Positions 43,124 to 52,105 of a stretch of 64,000 nucleotides of DNA are shown one piece after another. This DNA comes from Algoriphagus sp. AGSA1 (GTDB lineage Bacteria > Bacteroidota > Bacteroidia > Cytophagales > Cyclobacteriaceae), in the NCBI RefSeq assembly GCF_021390545.1, contig NZ_JAJUWR010000027.1, positions 1-64,000 on the forward strand, given 5' to 3'. Under the pieces are notes generated by a model. It did not search any database. It saw only the letters and a program-made list of their open reading frames with translations, and was not told where the DNA came from. The position numbers were made by a program, and so were the translations under genes. The first letter of the stretch is position 1. Every line of letters begins with the position of its first letter.

Positions 43124-43930
43124 ATGGAAAGTCAAAGCTTTTTCTGGGCATCCAATCTGAAATTTCTCAGAAAGCGACGCAAATTGAGTCAGGATATGCT
43201 GGCGGAGAATCTTGGAATGACCAGGGCCAAGCTGAACGCACATGAAAATGGGCATAGCAAGTCACCGGCAATTGAGGATTTGCTGCTTTGTGCGGATTAC
43301 TTCAGAATGAGTGTGGATACGCTGCTTCGGGTGGATCTTTCGAAACTGAGTGAATTGAAAATCCGTGAGCTGGAAGCAGGAAATGATGTGTTTCTGAGCG
43401 GTTCGAAAGTCAGGATTCTGGCCACTACCGTGAGTTCAAGCAATGAGGATAACATCGAGCTCGTACCGATCAAAGCCAAGGCCGGATATCTGGGAGGCTT
43501 CGGGGATCCGGAGTATTTGAGTACGCTGCCTGTTTTCAATCTGCCAAATCTGCCCAAGGACAAAAAGTACCGCATGTTTCAGACTGAAGGAGACAGCATG
43601 CTGCCCATTGCGGATGGGGCCTATGTGATTGGCTCGTATCTATCCGAGTGGCGGCTTGCCAAGGAAACCCCCTGCGTGGTAGTGACGGCGAGTGAAGGTG
43701 TCAGTTTTAAAATGTTGAGTTTTCAGGCGAAGGAAAGAAACTTTTTGTTACGCTCGCTAAATCCTGTTTATACACCTTACACGGTTCCGGCGGAAGAGAT
43801 CCGTGAGATATGGAAATTTGAATATTACATGAGTGATGAGTTTCCACAGGAGCCGCTGACGCTACAGCAAGTCGGAATCGAGATCTCGGAGATTAACAGA
43901 AAGCTGGGGCTGCTGGGGGGTAACCTTTGA
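43124..43930 (+). CDS. XRE-S24 (LexA-like) repressor
   Basis: 268 residues from the ATG at 43124 (a TTG at 43109 is less likely). N-terminal HTH (NLKFLRKRRKLSQDMLAENL, then MTRAKLNAHENG, about 11-43). The C-terminal S24 domain has KKYRMFQTEGDSMLPIADGA (about 148-167), with the catalytic Ser in GDSMLP; the Lys partner is likely in GVSFKMLSF (about 199-207). A LexA/CI-type auto-cleavable repressor. It probably represses dinB-dnaE across the shared spacer and itself. Confidence 0.9.
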   Translation: MESQSFFWASNLKFLRKRRKLSQDMLAENLGMTRAKLNAHENGHSKSPAIEDLLLCADYFRMSVDTLLRVDLSKLSELKIRELEAGNDVFLSGSKVRILATTVSSSNEDNIELVPIKAKAGYLGGFGDPEYLSTLPVFNLPNLPKDKKYRMFQTEGDSMLPIADGAYVIGSYLSEWRLAKETPCVVVTASEGVSFKMLSFQAKERNFLLRSLNPVYTPYTVPAEEIREIWKFEYYMSDEFPQEPLTLQQVGIEISEINRKLGLLGGNL

Positions 43931-43965
43931 GGTGTCACCCGAAGGGTCTCCTCGAAGGTTTTGTA
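43922..43965 (+). terminator. Hairpin and T-run after the S24 repressor gene
   Basis: AACCTTTGAGG pairs with CCTCGAAGGTT, followed by TTTTG. It overlaps the repressor stop. The same hairpin sequence type is at 9210-9244, so it is also a repeat. Confidence 0.65.
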
Positions 43966-44264
43966 TGGTGATAAAATCCCCCTAGCCCTCCGCCGCGACG
44001 GAGGGAATTGCCAAATTTGAACCTCTAGCATTAATTCAAAGTACGTACGTGCGGTTAAGCGGATACCCATATTTATTTTTCACAAGGGGTAATGATAGAC
44101 GGATTATTCACTTTAAATTTCCCTAGTTTTGGTGGGCTGAGCAGAACTAAAGTGGCTTACCTTCGGTTTGAATTGAAACTTCTAGAGACATTCAGCTCTC
44201 TGGGTTTCTCGCTTAAATCAGACACTTCTATTCACCCACAGTATTTAATTTTTACATTGCTGTT
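43966..44264. repeat. Intergenic region with a dispersed 'AAATCCCCC...' repeat
   Basis: AAATCCCCCTAGCCCTCCG...GGAGGGAATTGCCAAATTTG and AACCTC (43975-44028) matches, in pattern, 48808-48862 (AAATTTCCCTATCCCCACCC then GGGGGGGATTGCATC, AATTTGAACCTC). CCTCCGCCGCGACGGAGGG forms a hairpin. The rest holds no gene; the MFS gene start is a TTG. Confidence 0.6.
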
Positions 44265-45431
44265 TTGACCAAATCATTTTCCTCCCAATCTCTCCTTATC
44301 ACCGGGATTATCTTAGTTTCGATCAATTTGCGCACTTCGATAGCATCGGTTGGGCCATTGATTCCGTTTATCCGGGAGGATTTGGGCTTGTCCAATGGCT
44401 TGGCGGGCTTTCTCACCACGCTCCCTTTACTGACATTTGCTACCTTTTCCCTTTTTGCTCCCGCTATAGGAAAAAGACTGGGGATGGGAAGGGCGGTATT
44501 TTTGGCTATTGCTATTTTGACTTTAGGAGTTGTTGTAAGGGTTTTGGATGGGGTGGTTCTGCTATTTTTGGGCACGGCACTTACAGGTATTGGAATAGTG
44601 ATTGCGAATGTCTTGCTGATTCCGCTTATCAAGGTGAGACTGCCCGGGAAACTTGGCTTGATGACTGCTCTGCTTGCTACCATGATGTCGCTTTTTGCGG
44701 CTATTGCGATAGCAGTAAGCGTGCCATTGGCAGTTGATCTGAACATGGGATGGAGAGGATCACTGGCTTTTTGGGCTATTTTTATGGTTATGGCCTTGAT
44801 CATCTGGTTCCCCCAGCTCCAGCGCCCAAAAGCGAATTTGCACCAAGTGATCCAGCCGGCTAAAAATGTTTGGAAATCCAAGCTGGCATGGCATGTGACG
44901 ATCTTCATGGGTGCCCAGTCTATTATGTACTTTACTGTGATTACATGGCTGCCTGATATGTTGATTTCCCGGGGCTGGACTCCTTCCCAAGCCGGCATAG
45001 TTGCTTCTCTTATGCAAGTGGTTTCGTTGATAGGTTCTTATTTTGCGCCTAATCTACTGATTAAGCTTAAGGAACAAACCGGGGTGGTGAAGACGGTCGG
45101 TGCCGGATATTTGATAGGATATCTTACGCTTTTTATAGAGAATGAATTGCTTACTTATGCGGCCCTAGCGATAATAGGATTGTGCATGGGGGCAAGTTTG
45201 AGTATCGCTTATACGTTGATTTCTCTGAGAACAGCAGAAGATCAGACTACAGCCAAACTCTCGGCGATGGTCCAGTCCTCCGGCTATTATCTTGCAGCCT
45301 TGGGTCCCATGCTTTTTGGGGTTTCTCTTGATTTATTTAATAACTGGAATGTTCTTATTTACTTTTTACTGTTTTTCGCAGGGATCTTTACTTATTTCGG
45401 CATGTCAGCAGGAAGAGATCGTAAAATCTAA
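44265..45431 (+). CDS. MFS transporter (CynX/NimT-like)
   Basis: 388 residues from a TTG start, about 12 membrane segments. LLITGIILVSINLRTSIASV (about 10-29) and GPLIPFIREDLGLSNGLAGF are typical of the CynX/NimT group, which moves cyanate, nitroimidazoles or other small molecules. The substrate cannot be told. No neighbours in a shared pathway. Confidence 0.88.
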   Translation: MTKSFSSQSLLITGIILVSINLRTSIASVGPLIPFIREDLGLSNGLAGFLTTLPLLTFATFSLFAPAIGKRLGMGRAVFLAIAILTLGVVVRVLDGVVLLFLGTALTGIGIVIANVLLIPLIKVRLPGKLGLMTALLATMMSLFAAIAIAVSVPLAVDLNMGWRGSLAFWAIFMVMALIIWFPQLQRPKANLHQVIQPAKNVWKSKLAWHVTIFMGAQSIMYFTVITWLPDMLISRGWTPSQAGIVASLMQVVSLIGSYFAPNLLIKLKEQTGVVKTVGAGYLIGYLTLFIENELLTYAALAIIGLCMGASLSIAYTLISLRTAEDQTTAKLSAMVQSSGYYLAALGPMLFGVSLDLFNNWNVLIYFLLFFAGIFTYFGMSAGRDRKI

Positions 45432-45500
45432 TTCCCAAATATTATTTCGTCCTTGATGGAATAGAATGTAATTTTGTGATCAAATTAAGCCCAGTCTGCT

Positions 45501-46103
45501 ATGCAAGAATTCCTTCACACCCTAGGCATTTCCGAACAATTGTTCAATTACCTGATCATGCCCCTGCTCATCTTCTGCGCACGAGTGGGCGATGTGTCCA
45601 TCAATACGCTCAGGATTATGTTTATGATGAACGGGAAAAAGAACATTGCGCCGTTTTTAGGGTTTTTTGAGGCACTGATATGGCTCCTTGCGATCGGTCA
45701 GATTTTTCAGAATATTGACAATCCCCTTTCCTACATTGCCTATGCCGGTGGATTCGGTACAGGTACTTACGTGGGGATGTATTTTGAGGAAAAACTTGCT
45801 CTGGGAAGGGTGCTGGTGCGGGTGATCACGCCAAAACCTCTTCCCGAATTGATAGAGTACATGAAGGAGCGGGATTTCCGCTTTACGAATGTGGGTGGTG
45901 AAGGTCGTTTTGGAAAGGTGAATCTGCTTTTCACCGTGATGAAAAGAGACAATCTGAGCGAGTTTGTGGCCAAAGTGCAAAGCATAGACGAGAAAGCATT
46001 CTATACCATTGAGAGTGTGAAGCGGGTGTCTGAGGACGATCTGAATGTGATGGACGACAAGCCACGGTTCAATATGAGTTTTTTCAGTAGAGCCCGTACC
46101 TGA
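45501..46103 (+). CDS. UPF0316 / DUF2179 membrane protein
   Basis: 200 residues. About three membrane segments at the start (LIMPLLIFCARVGDVSINTL, FEALIWLLAIGQIFQ, YIAYAGGFGTGTYVGMYFEE), then a soluble DUF2179-like domain (VRVITPKPLPELIEYMKERD). UPF0316 proteins resemble the YitT group; their function is unknown. The stop overlaps the next start by one base (TGATGG), so the genes are coupled. Confidence 0.9.
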   Translation: MQEFLHTLGISEQLFNYLIMPLLIFCARVGDVSINTLRIMFMMNGKKNIAPFLGFFEALIWLLAIGQIFQNIDNPLSYIAYAGGFGTGTYVGMYFEEKLALGRVLVRVITPKPLPELIEYMKERDFRFTNVGGEGRFGKVNLLFTVMKRDNLSEFVAKVQSIDEKAFYTIESVKRVSEDDLNVMDDKPRFNMSFFSRART

Positions 46104-46810
46104 TGGCCAATTCCTGGTTTCAGTTTCAGCAGTTCCGGGTCAACCAGGATAACTGTGCAATGAAAATCAGCACAGATGCTGTCATGCTGGGAGCCCTTGC
46201 GGATACGATCTCTCCAAATGAAATCCTCGACATAGGAACAGGGACAGGAGTGATTGCCTTGATGCTTGCGCAGCGGTTTCCAGAAGCTAAAATCCAAGCG
46301 GTAGAAGTGGATTCCCAGACTGCTTCCCAGGCTTTGGATAATTTCAGGTCAAATGCATTTTCGGAGCGTATGCAGCTTTGGGAGGGCAGGCTTCAAAACT
46401 TCGAACCCCATAAGAAATATGACCTGATCGTAAGCAATCCGCCTTATTTTCCCGACCATTTGAAGTCATCTGACCTGCAGCGCAATACGGCTTTGCATAC
46501 CGACGAGCTTTCCTTTCAGGATTTATTGGTGAAAGCTGCTGCACTGTTAAAGGACACAGGTAAGTTTTGGGTGATTCTCCCTCCGAGACAGATGCAGGAT
46601 TTTCACCAGGAAGCAGAGAAACATGGACTGTTTCTGGGTGCCAAGTTCACACTTCAGGACAGACCCGGCAAACGGGTTTTGCGGGAGATTTGCTTTTTTT
46701 CCCGAAAGCAAACTGAAGTCGAAGTCACGGCCATTTTTATCAAAAACGAAGAAGGGACACCTCATGAAACTTATGCAGGTCTGGTTTCCGGGTTTTTACT
46801 TGGTTTCTAG
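46103..46810 (+). CDS. tRNA1(Val) adenine-37 N6-methyltransferase (TrmN6-like)
   Basis: 235 residues. NCAMKISTDAVMLGALADTI at the start, SAM site ILDIGTGTGVIALMLAQRFP (about 43-62), and catalytic LIVSNPPYFPDHLKSSDLQR (NPPY, about 113) with the family's ALHTDELSFQDLL. Methylates A37 of tRNA1(Val). It converges with the saccharopine dehydrogenase gene, leaving only two bases between stops. Confidence 0.92.
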   Translation: MANSWFQFQQFRVNQDNCAMKISTDAVMLGALADTISPNEILDIGTGTGVIALMLAQRFPEAKIQAVEVDSQTASQALDNFRSNAFSERMQLWEGRLQNFEPHKKYDLIVSNPPYFPDHLKSSDLQRNTALHTDELSFQDLLVKAAALLKDTGKFWVILPPRQMQDFHQEAEKHGLFLGAKFTLQDRPGKRVLREICFFSRKQTEVEVTAIFIKNEEGTPHETYAGLVSGFLLGF

Positions 46811-46812
46811 GG

Positions 46813-48144
46813 TCAGAGCATTCGCACCTCTTCCCGAAAGCTGATTCCATGGTTCTCCAGCGTCGCCAACACCGGATTGTAAATCTCCGGAAGCACAGGG
46901 ATGTGGAGGCCTTTCAGTTTAATGTCCCCATCCAGAAATAGGTCAACAGCAATTGCGAGCGGAAGTCCAACCGTCTTTGCCATGGCCGTGTAGGTGGCAT
47001 CTTCACCAAAGGACACCAAACTTGATCGGATTTCTTTGATGCCTTCTGTAGATTTGATTTGGAAGAGGTGCTGCATTGCGATCATGTCCTTGTCTTCGGG
47101 ATAAAGCTTCCAGTTTTTCTCCAAAATCGCCTGCAAAATCGCAGCCGGAGAGCCCTTTTTCATTGGTAGCAAGTCATTTCCAAACAGTCCCAGCCACTGG
47201 ATTTTCTCCCATGTCGGGAAATCAAAATCAGGGATCAGATTCCCGAGTTTTTCTTCTACGGAAAGTTTAGGATCGTACGGCAGAAATGCGTTCAAAAATT
47301 GCCTCAAAGTTGTGTCTTCGGGTAGATTCATCTGAAAACCATCGTCACACATGCCCAGTTGTACGAAGACGTTCCAAGCTTTGCAGAAGCCTGATCTTCT
47401 TAAAGTCCCGCGGAGCATGGTGCCGATTTTTTCCAGTCCATACACCTGTCTATAGCTGAGCGAATCCCGGTTGGGATAGCCGTCAAAGTCACCCAATCCC
47501 GGGAATTGAATAGTTTGGAGTCGGTTGAAAAGCTGATGATAGGGGACAAATTTCAACTCTCCGTTTTCTATGTAGCGGGAAGTGCCCTGACCCGCCAGCA
47601 CCACGTTCCTTGGATTCCAGGTAAACTTGTATTTCCAGGGATTGTCCTCTGAATCAGGTGCCAGCAGTCCACCACAATAGGATTTGAAAGAGAGGATTTC
47701 TTCGCCTTTTGACTTCGCCAAGTTGATGATCCGCATGGCAGACATGTGGTCTATTCCTGGATCCAAACCGCATTCATTCAGAAAAAACAAGCCCTTTGCT
47801 TCGATTTCCGATTTCATTTCACGCATTTGCTCAGATTCATAGGAAGCCGAGAAAAAATGGATTTTGAAATGCAGACAATCCTTTGCCACCAGTGGATGCA
47901 TAAAAGCAGGTAGCATGGAGATCACGACATCTGCCTCTTTGATCAGTGACCGTCGTGATTCTATATCCTCAATGTCCAGTTGGCGGGCTTGGGTATTTGG
48001 CTGGTTTTTAAGCTTTTTGATTGCGGAATCCAGATCTATGTCCGCCAAGATTAACCGTCGGTCTTTGGATTGGCAGCTTTTTGCCAGAAAATCGATCAGG
48101 AAAACAGCGGATTTTCCCCCGCCTAAAATCAGGATGGTGTGCAT
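46813..48144 (-). CDS. Saccharopine dehydrogenase family protein
   Basis: 443 residues. TILILGGGKSAVFLIDFLAK (NAD(P)-binding start), ADVVISMLPAFMHPLVAKDC (about 73-92), and GLFFLNECGLDPGIDHMSAM, as in the glutamate-forming saccharopine dehydrogenase (LYS9-like) domain. It would act in lysine breakdown or a related reductive step. No partner in the window. The start faces the cytidine deaminase gene across a 120-base region. Confidence 0.9.
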   Translation of the reverse strand: MHTILILGGGKSAVFLIDFLAKSCQSKDRRLILADIDLDSAIKKLKNQPNTQARQLDIEDIESRRSLIKEADVVISMLPAFMHPLVAKDCLHFKIHFFSASYESEQMREMKSEIEAKGLFFLNECGLDPGIDHMSAMRIINLAKSKGEEILSFKSYCGGLLAPDSEDNPWKYKFTWNPRNVVLAGQGTSRYIENGELKFVPYHQLFNRLQTIQFPGLGDFDGYPNRDSLSYRQVYGLEKIGTMLRGTLRRSGFCKAWNVFVQLGMCDDGFQMNLPEDTTLRQFLNAFLPYDPKLSVEEKLGNLIPDFDFPTWEKIQWLGLFGNDLLPMKKGSPAAILQAILEKNWKLYPEDKDMIAMQHLFQIKSTEGIKEIRSSLVSFGEDATYTAMAKTVGLPLAIAVDLFLDGDIKLKGLHIPVLPEIYNPVLATLENHGISFREEVRML

Positions 48145-48187
48145 GTGATAGAGAGTTGCCCCGTCTAAAATCGAGAATATATTTTAG

Positions 48188-48232
48188 GGTAAAAAATTGT
48201 GACGGGAATATTAAAGAGAACAATTTTTTACC
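48188..48232. promoter_or_regulatory. Perfect 13-bp inverted repeat in a divergent promoter
   Basis: GGTAAAAAATTGT (48188-48200) and ACAATTTTTTACC (48220-48232) surround a 19-base spacer, between the saccharopine dehydrogenase (minus) and cytidine deaminase (plus) starts. It suits an operator or a leader hairpin for the deaminase gene. Confidence 0.6.
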
Positions 48233-48264
48233 TTACCCGTTAGGAGAACTCCAATTAGAGAAAG

Positions 48265-48747
48265 ATGAGTAAGAAACTAAAAATAGAAGCTGAGTTTGAA
48301 GAGTTGGCGTGGGAGGAACTGACCATAGCAGAGCAGCAACTGATGATGCGGGCGAGAAAAGTATCTGAAAAAGCCTATGCACCCTATTCTGACTTTCATG
48401 TGGGGGCGGCTGTGAGGCTGGAATCGGGTGAAATTCTGCAGTCCAGTAATCAGGAAAATGTAAGTTTTCCCGTGGGGGTTTGTGCGGAGCGCTTGGTACT
48501 TGGCTATGCCGGGGCTAATTTTCCGGATCTCGCTGTGAAGGAAATCGCAATCGTAGCACGTAGGAAAGGGGATGAGATCTGGGCGGGAGTTTCACCTTGC
48601 GGGCTTTGCCGGCAGACAATCAACGAAGTGGAAATGAGATTCAATCAGCCCATCATCATCCTTATTCAAAATCCCGATGGTTCTGTACTTCGATTTCAGG
48701 GAATCCAGACGCTTTTGCCATTCAAATTTGACGATCTGAACGGATAG
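48265..48747 (+). CDS. cdd: Cytidine deaminase
   Basis: 160 residues. APYSDFHVGAAVRLESGEIL (about 37-56), NVSFPVGVCAERLVLGYAGA (catalytic CAE, about 66-85), and zinc ligands in VSPCGLCRQTINEVEM (PCxxC, about 112). Deaminates cytidine and deoxycytidine to uridine forms in salvage. The family is about 130-160 residues; the first 25 are an extension. Confidence 0.94.
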   Translation: MSKKLKIEAEFEELAWEELTIAEQQLMMRARKVSEKAYAPYSDFHVGAAVRLESGEILQSSNQENVSFPVGVCAERLVLGYAGANFPDLAVKEIAIVARRKGDEIWAGVSPCGLCRQTINEVEMRFNQPIIILIQNPDGSVLRFQGIQTLLPFKFDDLNG

Positions 48748-48765
48748 TATTTTATTGGTTCCTTG

Positions 48766-48910
48766 ATGAAGTATCTATTGATTAATGGTTTTTACTTTGT
48801 GAAATTTCCCTATCCCCACCCTTTGAAAAGGGGGGGGATTGCATCAATTTGAACCTCATCAATAGATTCCATGAACTTACTTGGGATCTGCTTAACAACC
48901 ATAAAGAGTT
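48766..48910 (+). repeat. Possible leader element, diverged copy (esterase leader)
   Basis: ATGAAGTATCTATTGAT pairs with ATCAATAGATTCCAT (core ATCTATTGAT/ATCAATAGAT). The large loop holds the 'AAATTTCCC...GGGGGATT' repeat. The tail to the start (GAACTTACTTGGGATCTGCT then TAACAACCATAAAGAGTT) is not like the other copies. It ends at a TTG start. Confidence 0.5.
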
Positions 48911-49558
48911 TTGAAGAAAAGTATCAGTTTTCAGTATCAGGCGCACTATTCAATTTCACATGAGCCTACTTTCGAAGAGAATGAGGTCTGGCTGGTGCTG
49001 CATGGATACGGGCAATTAGCCGAGTTCTTTCTCAGAAAATTTCAGGGCTTGGATTCTGCGGATCGGCTTTTTGTGGCACCTGAAGCGATGAATTACAGTT
49101 ACCTCAATGGTTTTTCGGGGAGAGTTGGTGCGAATTGGATGACAAAGCATGAACGTGAAGTCGCCATACAAAACAACCATACTTATCTGGATCTTTTGAT
49201 GGATAAGCTACTTTCGCAGTATAGTGTGATGCCAACAATCAATGTACTGGGATTCTCACAGGGAGCGGCCACCGCCACACGTTGGGCAAGTAGATGGGCA
49301 GGTGAAATAAGTCGGTTGCTACTTTGGTCCGGAGGTTTTGCCCAAGATATGGTTTTGGACGATGCGCGGGAGAAGTTTTCACAAACTGAATTTACGCTGA
49401 TCCTAGGAGACCGGGACGAATTTGTCACGCCGGAAAGCCTTGAAATACAGGAAGAATTGATCAGAAATCTGGGTAAAAAGGTAAAAAGGGCGACTTTTTC
49501 GGGAGGACATGAAATTGATGCTGAATTGCTTTCAAAAATTCTTGATTCAAGTGAGTAA
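48911..49558 (+). CDS. Alpha/beta hydrolase (phospholipase/carboxylesterase type)
   Basis: 215 residues from a TTG start. VWLVLHGYGQLAEFFLRKFQ (about 26-45), INVLGFSQGAATATRWASRW (nucleophile Ser, about 113-132), LILGDRDEFVTPESLEIQEE (Asp), and FSGGHEIDAELL (His). Esterase of the YpfH/carboxylesterase group; substrate unknown. Cytosolic. Confidence 0.88.
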   Translation: MKKSISFQYQAHYSISHEPTFEENEVWLVLHGYGQLAEFFLRKFQGLDSADRLFVAPEAMNYSYLNGFSGRVGANWMTKHEREVAIQNNHTYLDLLMDKLLSQYSVMPTINVLGFSQGAATATRWASRWAGEISRLLLWSGGFAQDMVLDDAREKFSQTEFTLILGDRDEFVTPESLEIQEELIRNLGKKVKRATFSGGHEIDAELLSKILDSSE

Positions 49559-49653
49559 ATCCCACTATATTGGCACTTCAATCGCTTAATTAACCATAGA
49601 ATTTGATCAGAATTCGACTTTCACTATTTTTCTGAAAATTTTGTAAACCACCA

Positions 49654-50091
49654 ATGCTTTCCCTTACCGAAAAGGAGATAGACCTTATCTCCACTCAATT
49701 ACTCAAAGGAATGATCTGTTTCTATCAGATCGATAAGAAGAAAATCCACCACATGCCGGATGACGAGGATTATTATAATTATGACCTGACAGAGGCAGAA
49801 GAGGATGTACTGGATGAGATCGAGGAGAATCCGGATAATTATGCGGAGTTTACCCAGATGGAGCCAGCTCAGGAGCATCAGATGATGCAGGACTTTATAG
49901 ACCGTCGCGTCAAGGAAAGAAACCTTGCGGAGGATTTGGTCAGCTCACTCACCAAACCAAAAGCCAATACTGCTTTTAAATTTCTGATCGAAGATTCTAA
50001 GTACAAAACCGAGTGGGCAGAATTCCGCAGGGAAAAGTACCACGACTGGATCAGGGAGCAGGTGGATAGTTTCAACTATACCGAAGATTAA
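49654..50091 (+). CDS. UPF0158-like protein
   Basis: 145 residues, acidic. LTEKEIDLISTQLLKGMICF, TQMEPAQEHQMMQDFIDRRV, and the C-terminal FKFLIEDSKYKTEWAEFRRE are typical of the UPF0158 family of unknown function. No neighbours in the same unit. Confidence 0.85.
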   Translation: MLSLTEKEIDLISTQLLKGMICFYQIDKKKIHHMPDDEDYYNYDLTEAEEDVLDEIEENPDNYAEFTQMEPAQEHQMMQDFIDRRVKERNLAEDLVSSLTKPKANTAFKFLIEDSKYKTEWAEFRREKYHDWIREQVDSFNYTED

Positions 50092-50367
50092 TGGATAGCC
50101 GGCTGATTGGGTCGGCTATATTTTTTATACCACAGGGAGTACGGAGGTTTACGCAGAGGACGCGGGGAGCGGCTTCTTCGGAAGCCTGACGCTGAAATTC
50201 AAAATGCTCCCGCCCATATTTGCCATAGAGCGCCAGGATTTAACATGTCAATTTACCTACATAAAATATTTACCTCTTGCAAAAAAACTCCGTTCCTGTA
50301 TTTTGTTTGGGTTTGAGTTATGATGTTTTTTAGTTTAAACTATCATTTTAACCAAAACAATTTGATT
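50092..50367. other. Intergenic region
   Basis: No gene is supported. ACCACAGGGAGTACGGAGG and TTTACGCAGAGGACGCGG (50129-50168) resemble dispersed 'accacaaagtgcacaaagg' words; GGCTTCTTCGGAAGCC (50173-50188) is a hairpin. At 50320-50367, ATGATGTTT...AAACTATCAT then an A-rich tail before an ATG at 50368 resembles, weakly, the leader elements. Confidence 0.5.
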
Positions 50368-50457
50368 ATGAAAAATATAGGAGGTAATTGGATTTCAGTA
50401 ATTTTTTTATTGTTGTTTTTTCTTGTTCTGATGGCAGTCAAGAAAATCCATTTTTGA
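50368..50457 (+). other. Out-of-frame signal-peptide fragment of the following lipoprotein
   Basis: ATG at 50368 opens MKNIGGNWISVIFLLLFFLV... and stops at 50457. This is a typical lipoprotein signal, but the frame is off by one base from the next gene. A single added T in the T7 (50402-50408) or T6 (50416-50421) run would join it to SCSDGSQE, giving a normal lipobox. Confidence 0.7.
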
Positions 50458-51473
50458 AAATAGAAAAAAGTGAAAACGTTTTTAATCTCAAAGGTGAAAA
50501 AATATATTTCCCGGAGATCATTAACCCTATAGCCATTAATGCTGTTGGCGATTTTCTGATCATATCAGAAAACAGGCGAAACGATCCAAAATACCCCCTT
50601 ATACGCATCCTACAAAAATCACCCTTACACTATAAATCGTCTAAAGGTAAGCCAGGATTTGGGCCTTTTGAGATCCCGGATGCCACGTTGGTTGAATCAG
50701 GTGCAAATGACTCAACGTTTACTGTTTATAGTGGTATGAGTAAAACGCTCACCGATTTTTCACTGTATGATACATCTGTATTGGGCATTCATCAATATAA
50801 GCAGCCAGAAGGGTTATTTGAAGTGTATAAAATGTTTCATGCAACCGATAGTACTGTGTTAGGAATAAAGTCCATTGACCACAATCGGCTTGTGGAAATT
50901 TCTTTAAAGGATGGGGAAAGGATAGCGGGCTATGGAACTTGGGAGAAAATCCCTGATGCAGATCACTTGATCGACTACAGCGACGCTATAGTAAACTACC
51001 ATTTAGGCCAAATCAACAAAGGATGGTTTAAAGCGAATAGAAAAGTAGGACTATTTGTCAAGGCAGGTGTATATCGGGATAGAATAGAAATATTTGACTA
51101 TAATGATAAAGAATTCACAATAGTAGAGGGGCCAAGATTGGAACTCCCAAAATTTGAAATTGTACCCTCAGGTGCAAATTCCGTTGTGATTTTTGATATA
51201 GAAAATAAATATGGTCATCGGGACATTTATATTGACGATAAGTATATTTATGACTTATACGGTGGGTTTAACGAAGAGGAAATTTTTGAAACCAATGAAG
51301 TTGCAAAAACCATCTATATCCTAACTCATTCAGGTGATGTGGTGGGAAAGTTAAATCTGGATGTATCCATAAGAGGATTGGTTGTAGATTCAAGTCTAAA
51401 AAAAATCTACGGCATCACAACGGATAAGGATCCCGGAATTGCTGTATTTGACCTTCCTGAAGAGTTTTTGTGA
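50388..51473 (+). CDS. TolB-like propeller lipoprotein, frame-disrupted at its start
   Basis: The body (FNLKGEKIYFPEIINPIAIN to the C-terminal GIAVFDLPEEFL) resembles the BF3164/TolB-like six-bladed propeller lipoproteins of Bacteroidota, of unknown function. The only in-frame start is a TTG (50388) giving MDFSNFFIVVFSCSDGSQ, which keeps a VFSC lipobox but no good positive N-region. A better signal lies one frame off from 50368. So the gene is probably either phase-variable, recently broken, or affected by a read error in a poly-T run. Confidence 0.75.
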   Translation: MDFSNFFIVVFSCSDGSQENPFLKIEKSENVFNLKGEKIYFPEIINPIAINAVGDFLIISENRRNDPKYPLIRILQKSPLHYKSSKGKPGFGPFEIPDATLVESGANDSTFTVYSGMSKTLTDFSLYDTSVLGIHQYKQPEGLFEVYKMFHATDSTVLGIKSIDHNRLVEISLKDGERIAGYGTWEKIPDADHLIDYSDAIVNYHLGQINKGWFKANRKVGLFVKAGVYRDRIEIFDYNDKEFTIVEGPRLELPKFEIVPSGANSVVIFDIENKYGHRDIYIDDKYIYDLYGGFNEEEIFETNEVAKTIYILTHSGDVVGKLNLDVSIRGLVVDSSLKKIYGITTDKDPGIAVFDLPEEFL

Positions 51474-51576
51474 CGAAACACTTAATTGATTCTTAGCAGA
51501 AAAAGAACTCAGTTATGGGTTCCTTTTTAATGTGGTCACAGAGTGGTTTTTCACCATTTTTTCCTATTTTGAGTCC

Positions 51577-52074
51577 ATGCAACAATCCGCTGAATTTTTG
51601 ATCAGAAACACACTGGAACCAGGAGACCTGGGGCAGGTGGCGGCGCTACACGGTAAAGTATATTCGGAGGAATATGATTTTGGGCTTGGTTTTGAAGCGT
51701 ATGTCATGGAAAGCCTACTGGAATTCTATTGCGCATACGATCTGGAAAAAGACAGGGTGTGGGTAGTAGAACATGAAGGCAGGATGGTAGGTTTTGTTCT
51801 GCTGATGCATAGGCCATCAAATCGCGCTCAGCTGCGGTATTTTATTTTGGCTAAAGAATTCCGTGGGAGAGGGATCGGAAGCAGGCTGATGAAAGAATGG
51901 ATGGAATTCTATACTGAGCGTAACTATGGTGGAGCCTATCTCTACACGACCTCTGGCCTAGATGCCGCGGCTAGTCTTTATGAACGAATGGGTTTCCGTA
52001 AAATCAGTGAGATGAAATCAAGGAACTTTGGAATGTCCATGCTGGAGCAATACTATGAATTGGTCACCCCTTAA
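51577..52074 (+). CDS. GNAT-family N-acetyltransferase
   Basis: 165 residues from the ATG at 51577 (the frame extends 15 codons upstream, but these read as non-coding). Acetyl-CoA site FILAKEFRGRGIGSRLMKEW (about 92-111, the RGRGIG loop), then GAYLYTTSGLDAAASLYERM and the C-terminal GFRKISEMKSRNFG. Acetylates an amine; substrate unknown. Confidence 0.88.
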   Translation: MQQSAEFLIRNTLEPGDLGQVAALHGKVYSEEYDFGLGFEAYVMESLLEFYCAYDLEKDRVWVVEHEGRMVGFVLLMHRPSNRAQLRYFILAKEFRGRGIGSRLMKEWMEFYTERNYGGAYLYTTSGLDAAASLYERMGFRKISEMKSRNFGMSMLEQYYELVTP

Positions 52075-52105
52075 TCAATAATGATTTCTACCTATGGGCA
52101 AATGA

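Noticed and set aside
44252..44998. 248-codon minus-strand frame
   Set aside because: Antisense to the MFS transporter; long only because of the codon bias of the real membrane-protein gene.
50320..50367. Leader element before the TolB-like gene
   Set aside because: ATGAT...ATCAT arms and an A-rich tail are there, but the GATTCCAT box is absent and the DNA is low-complexity.
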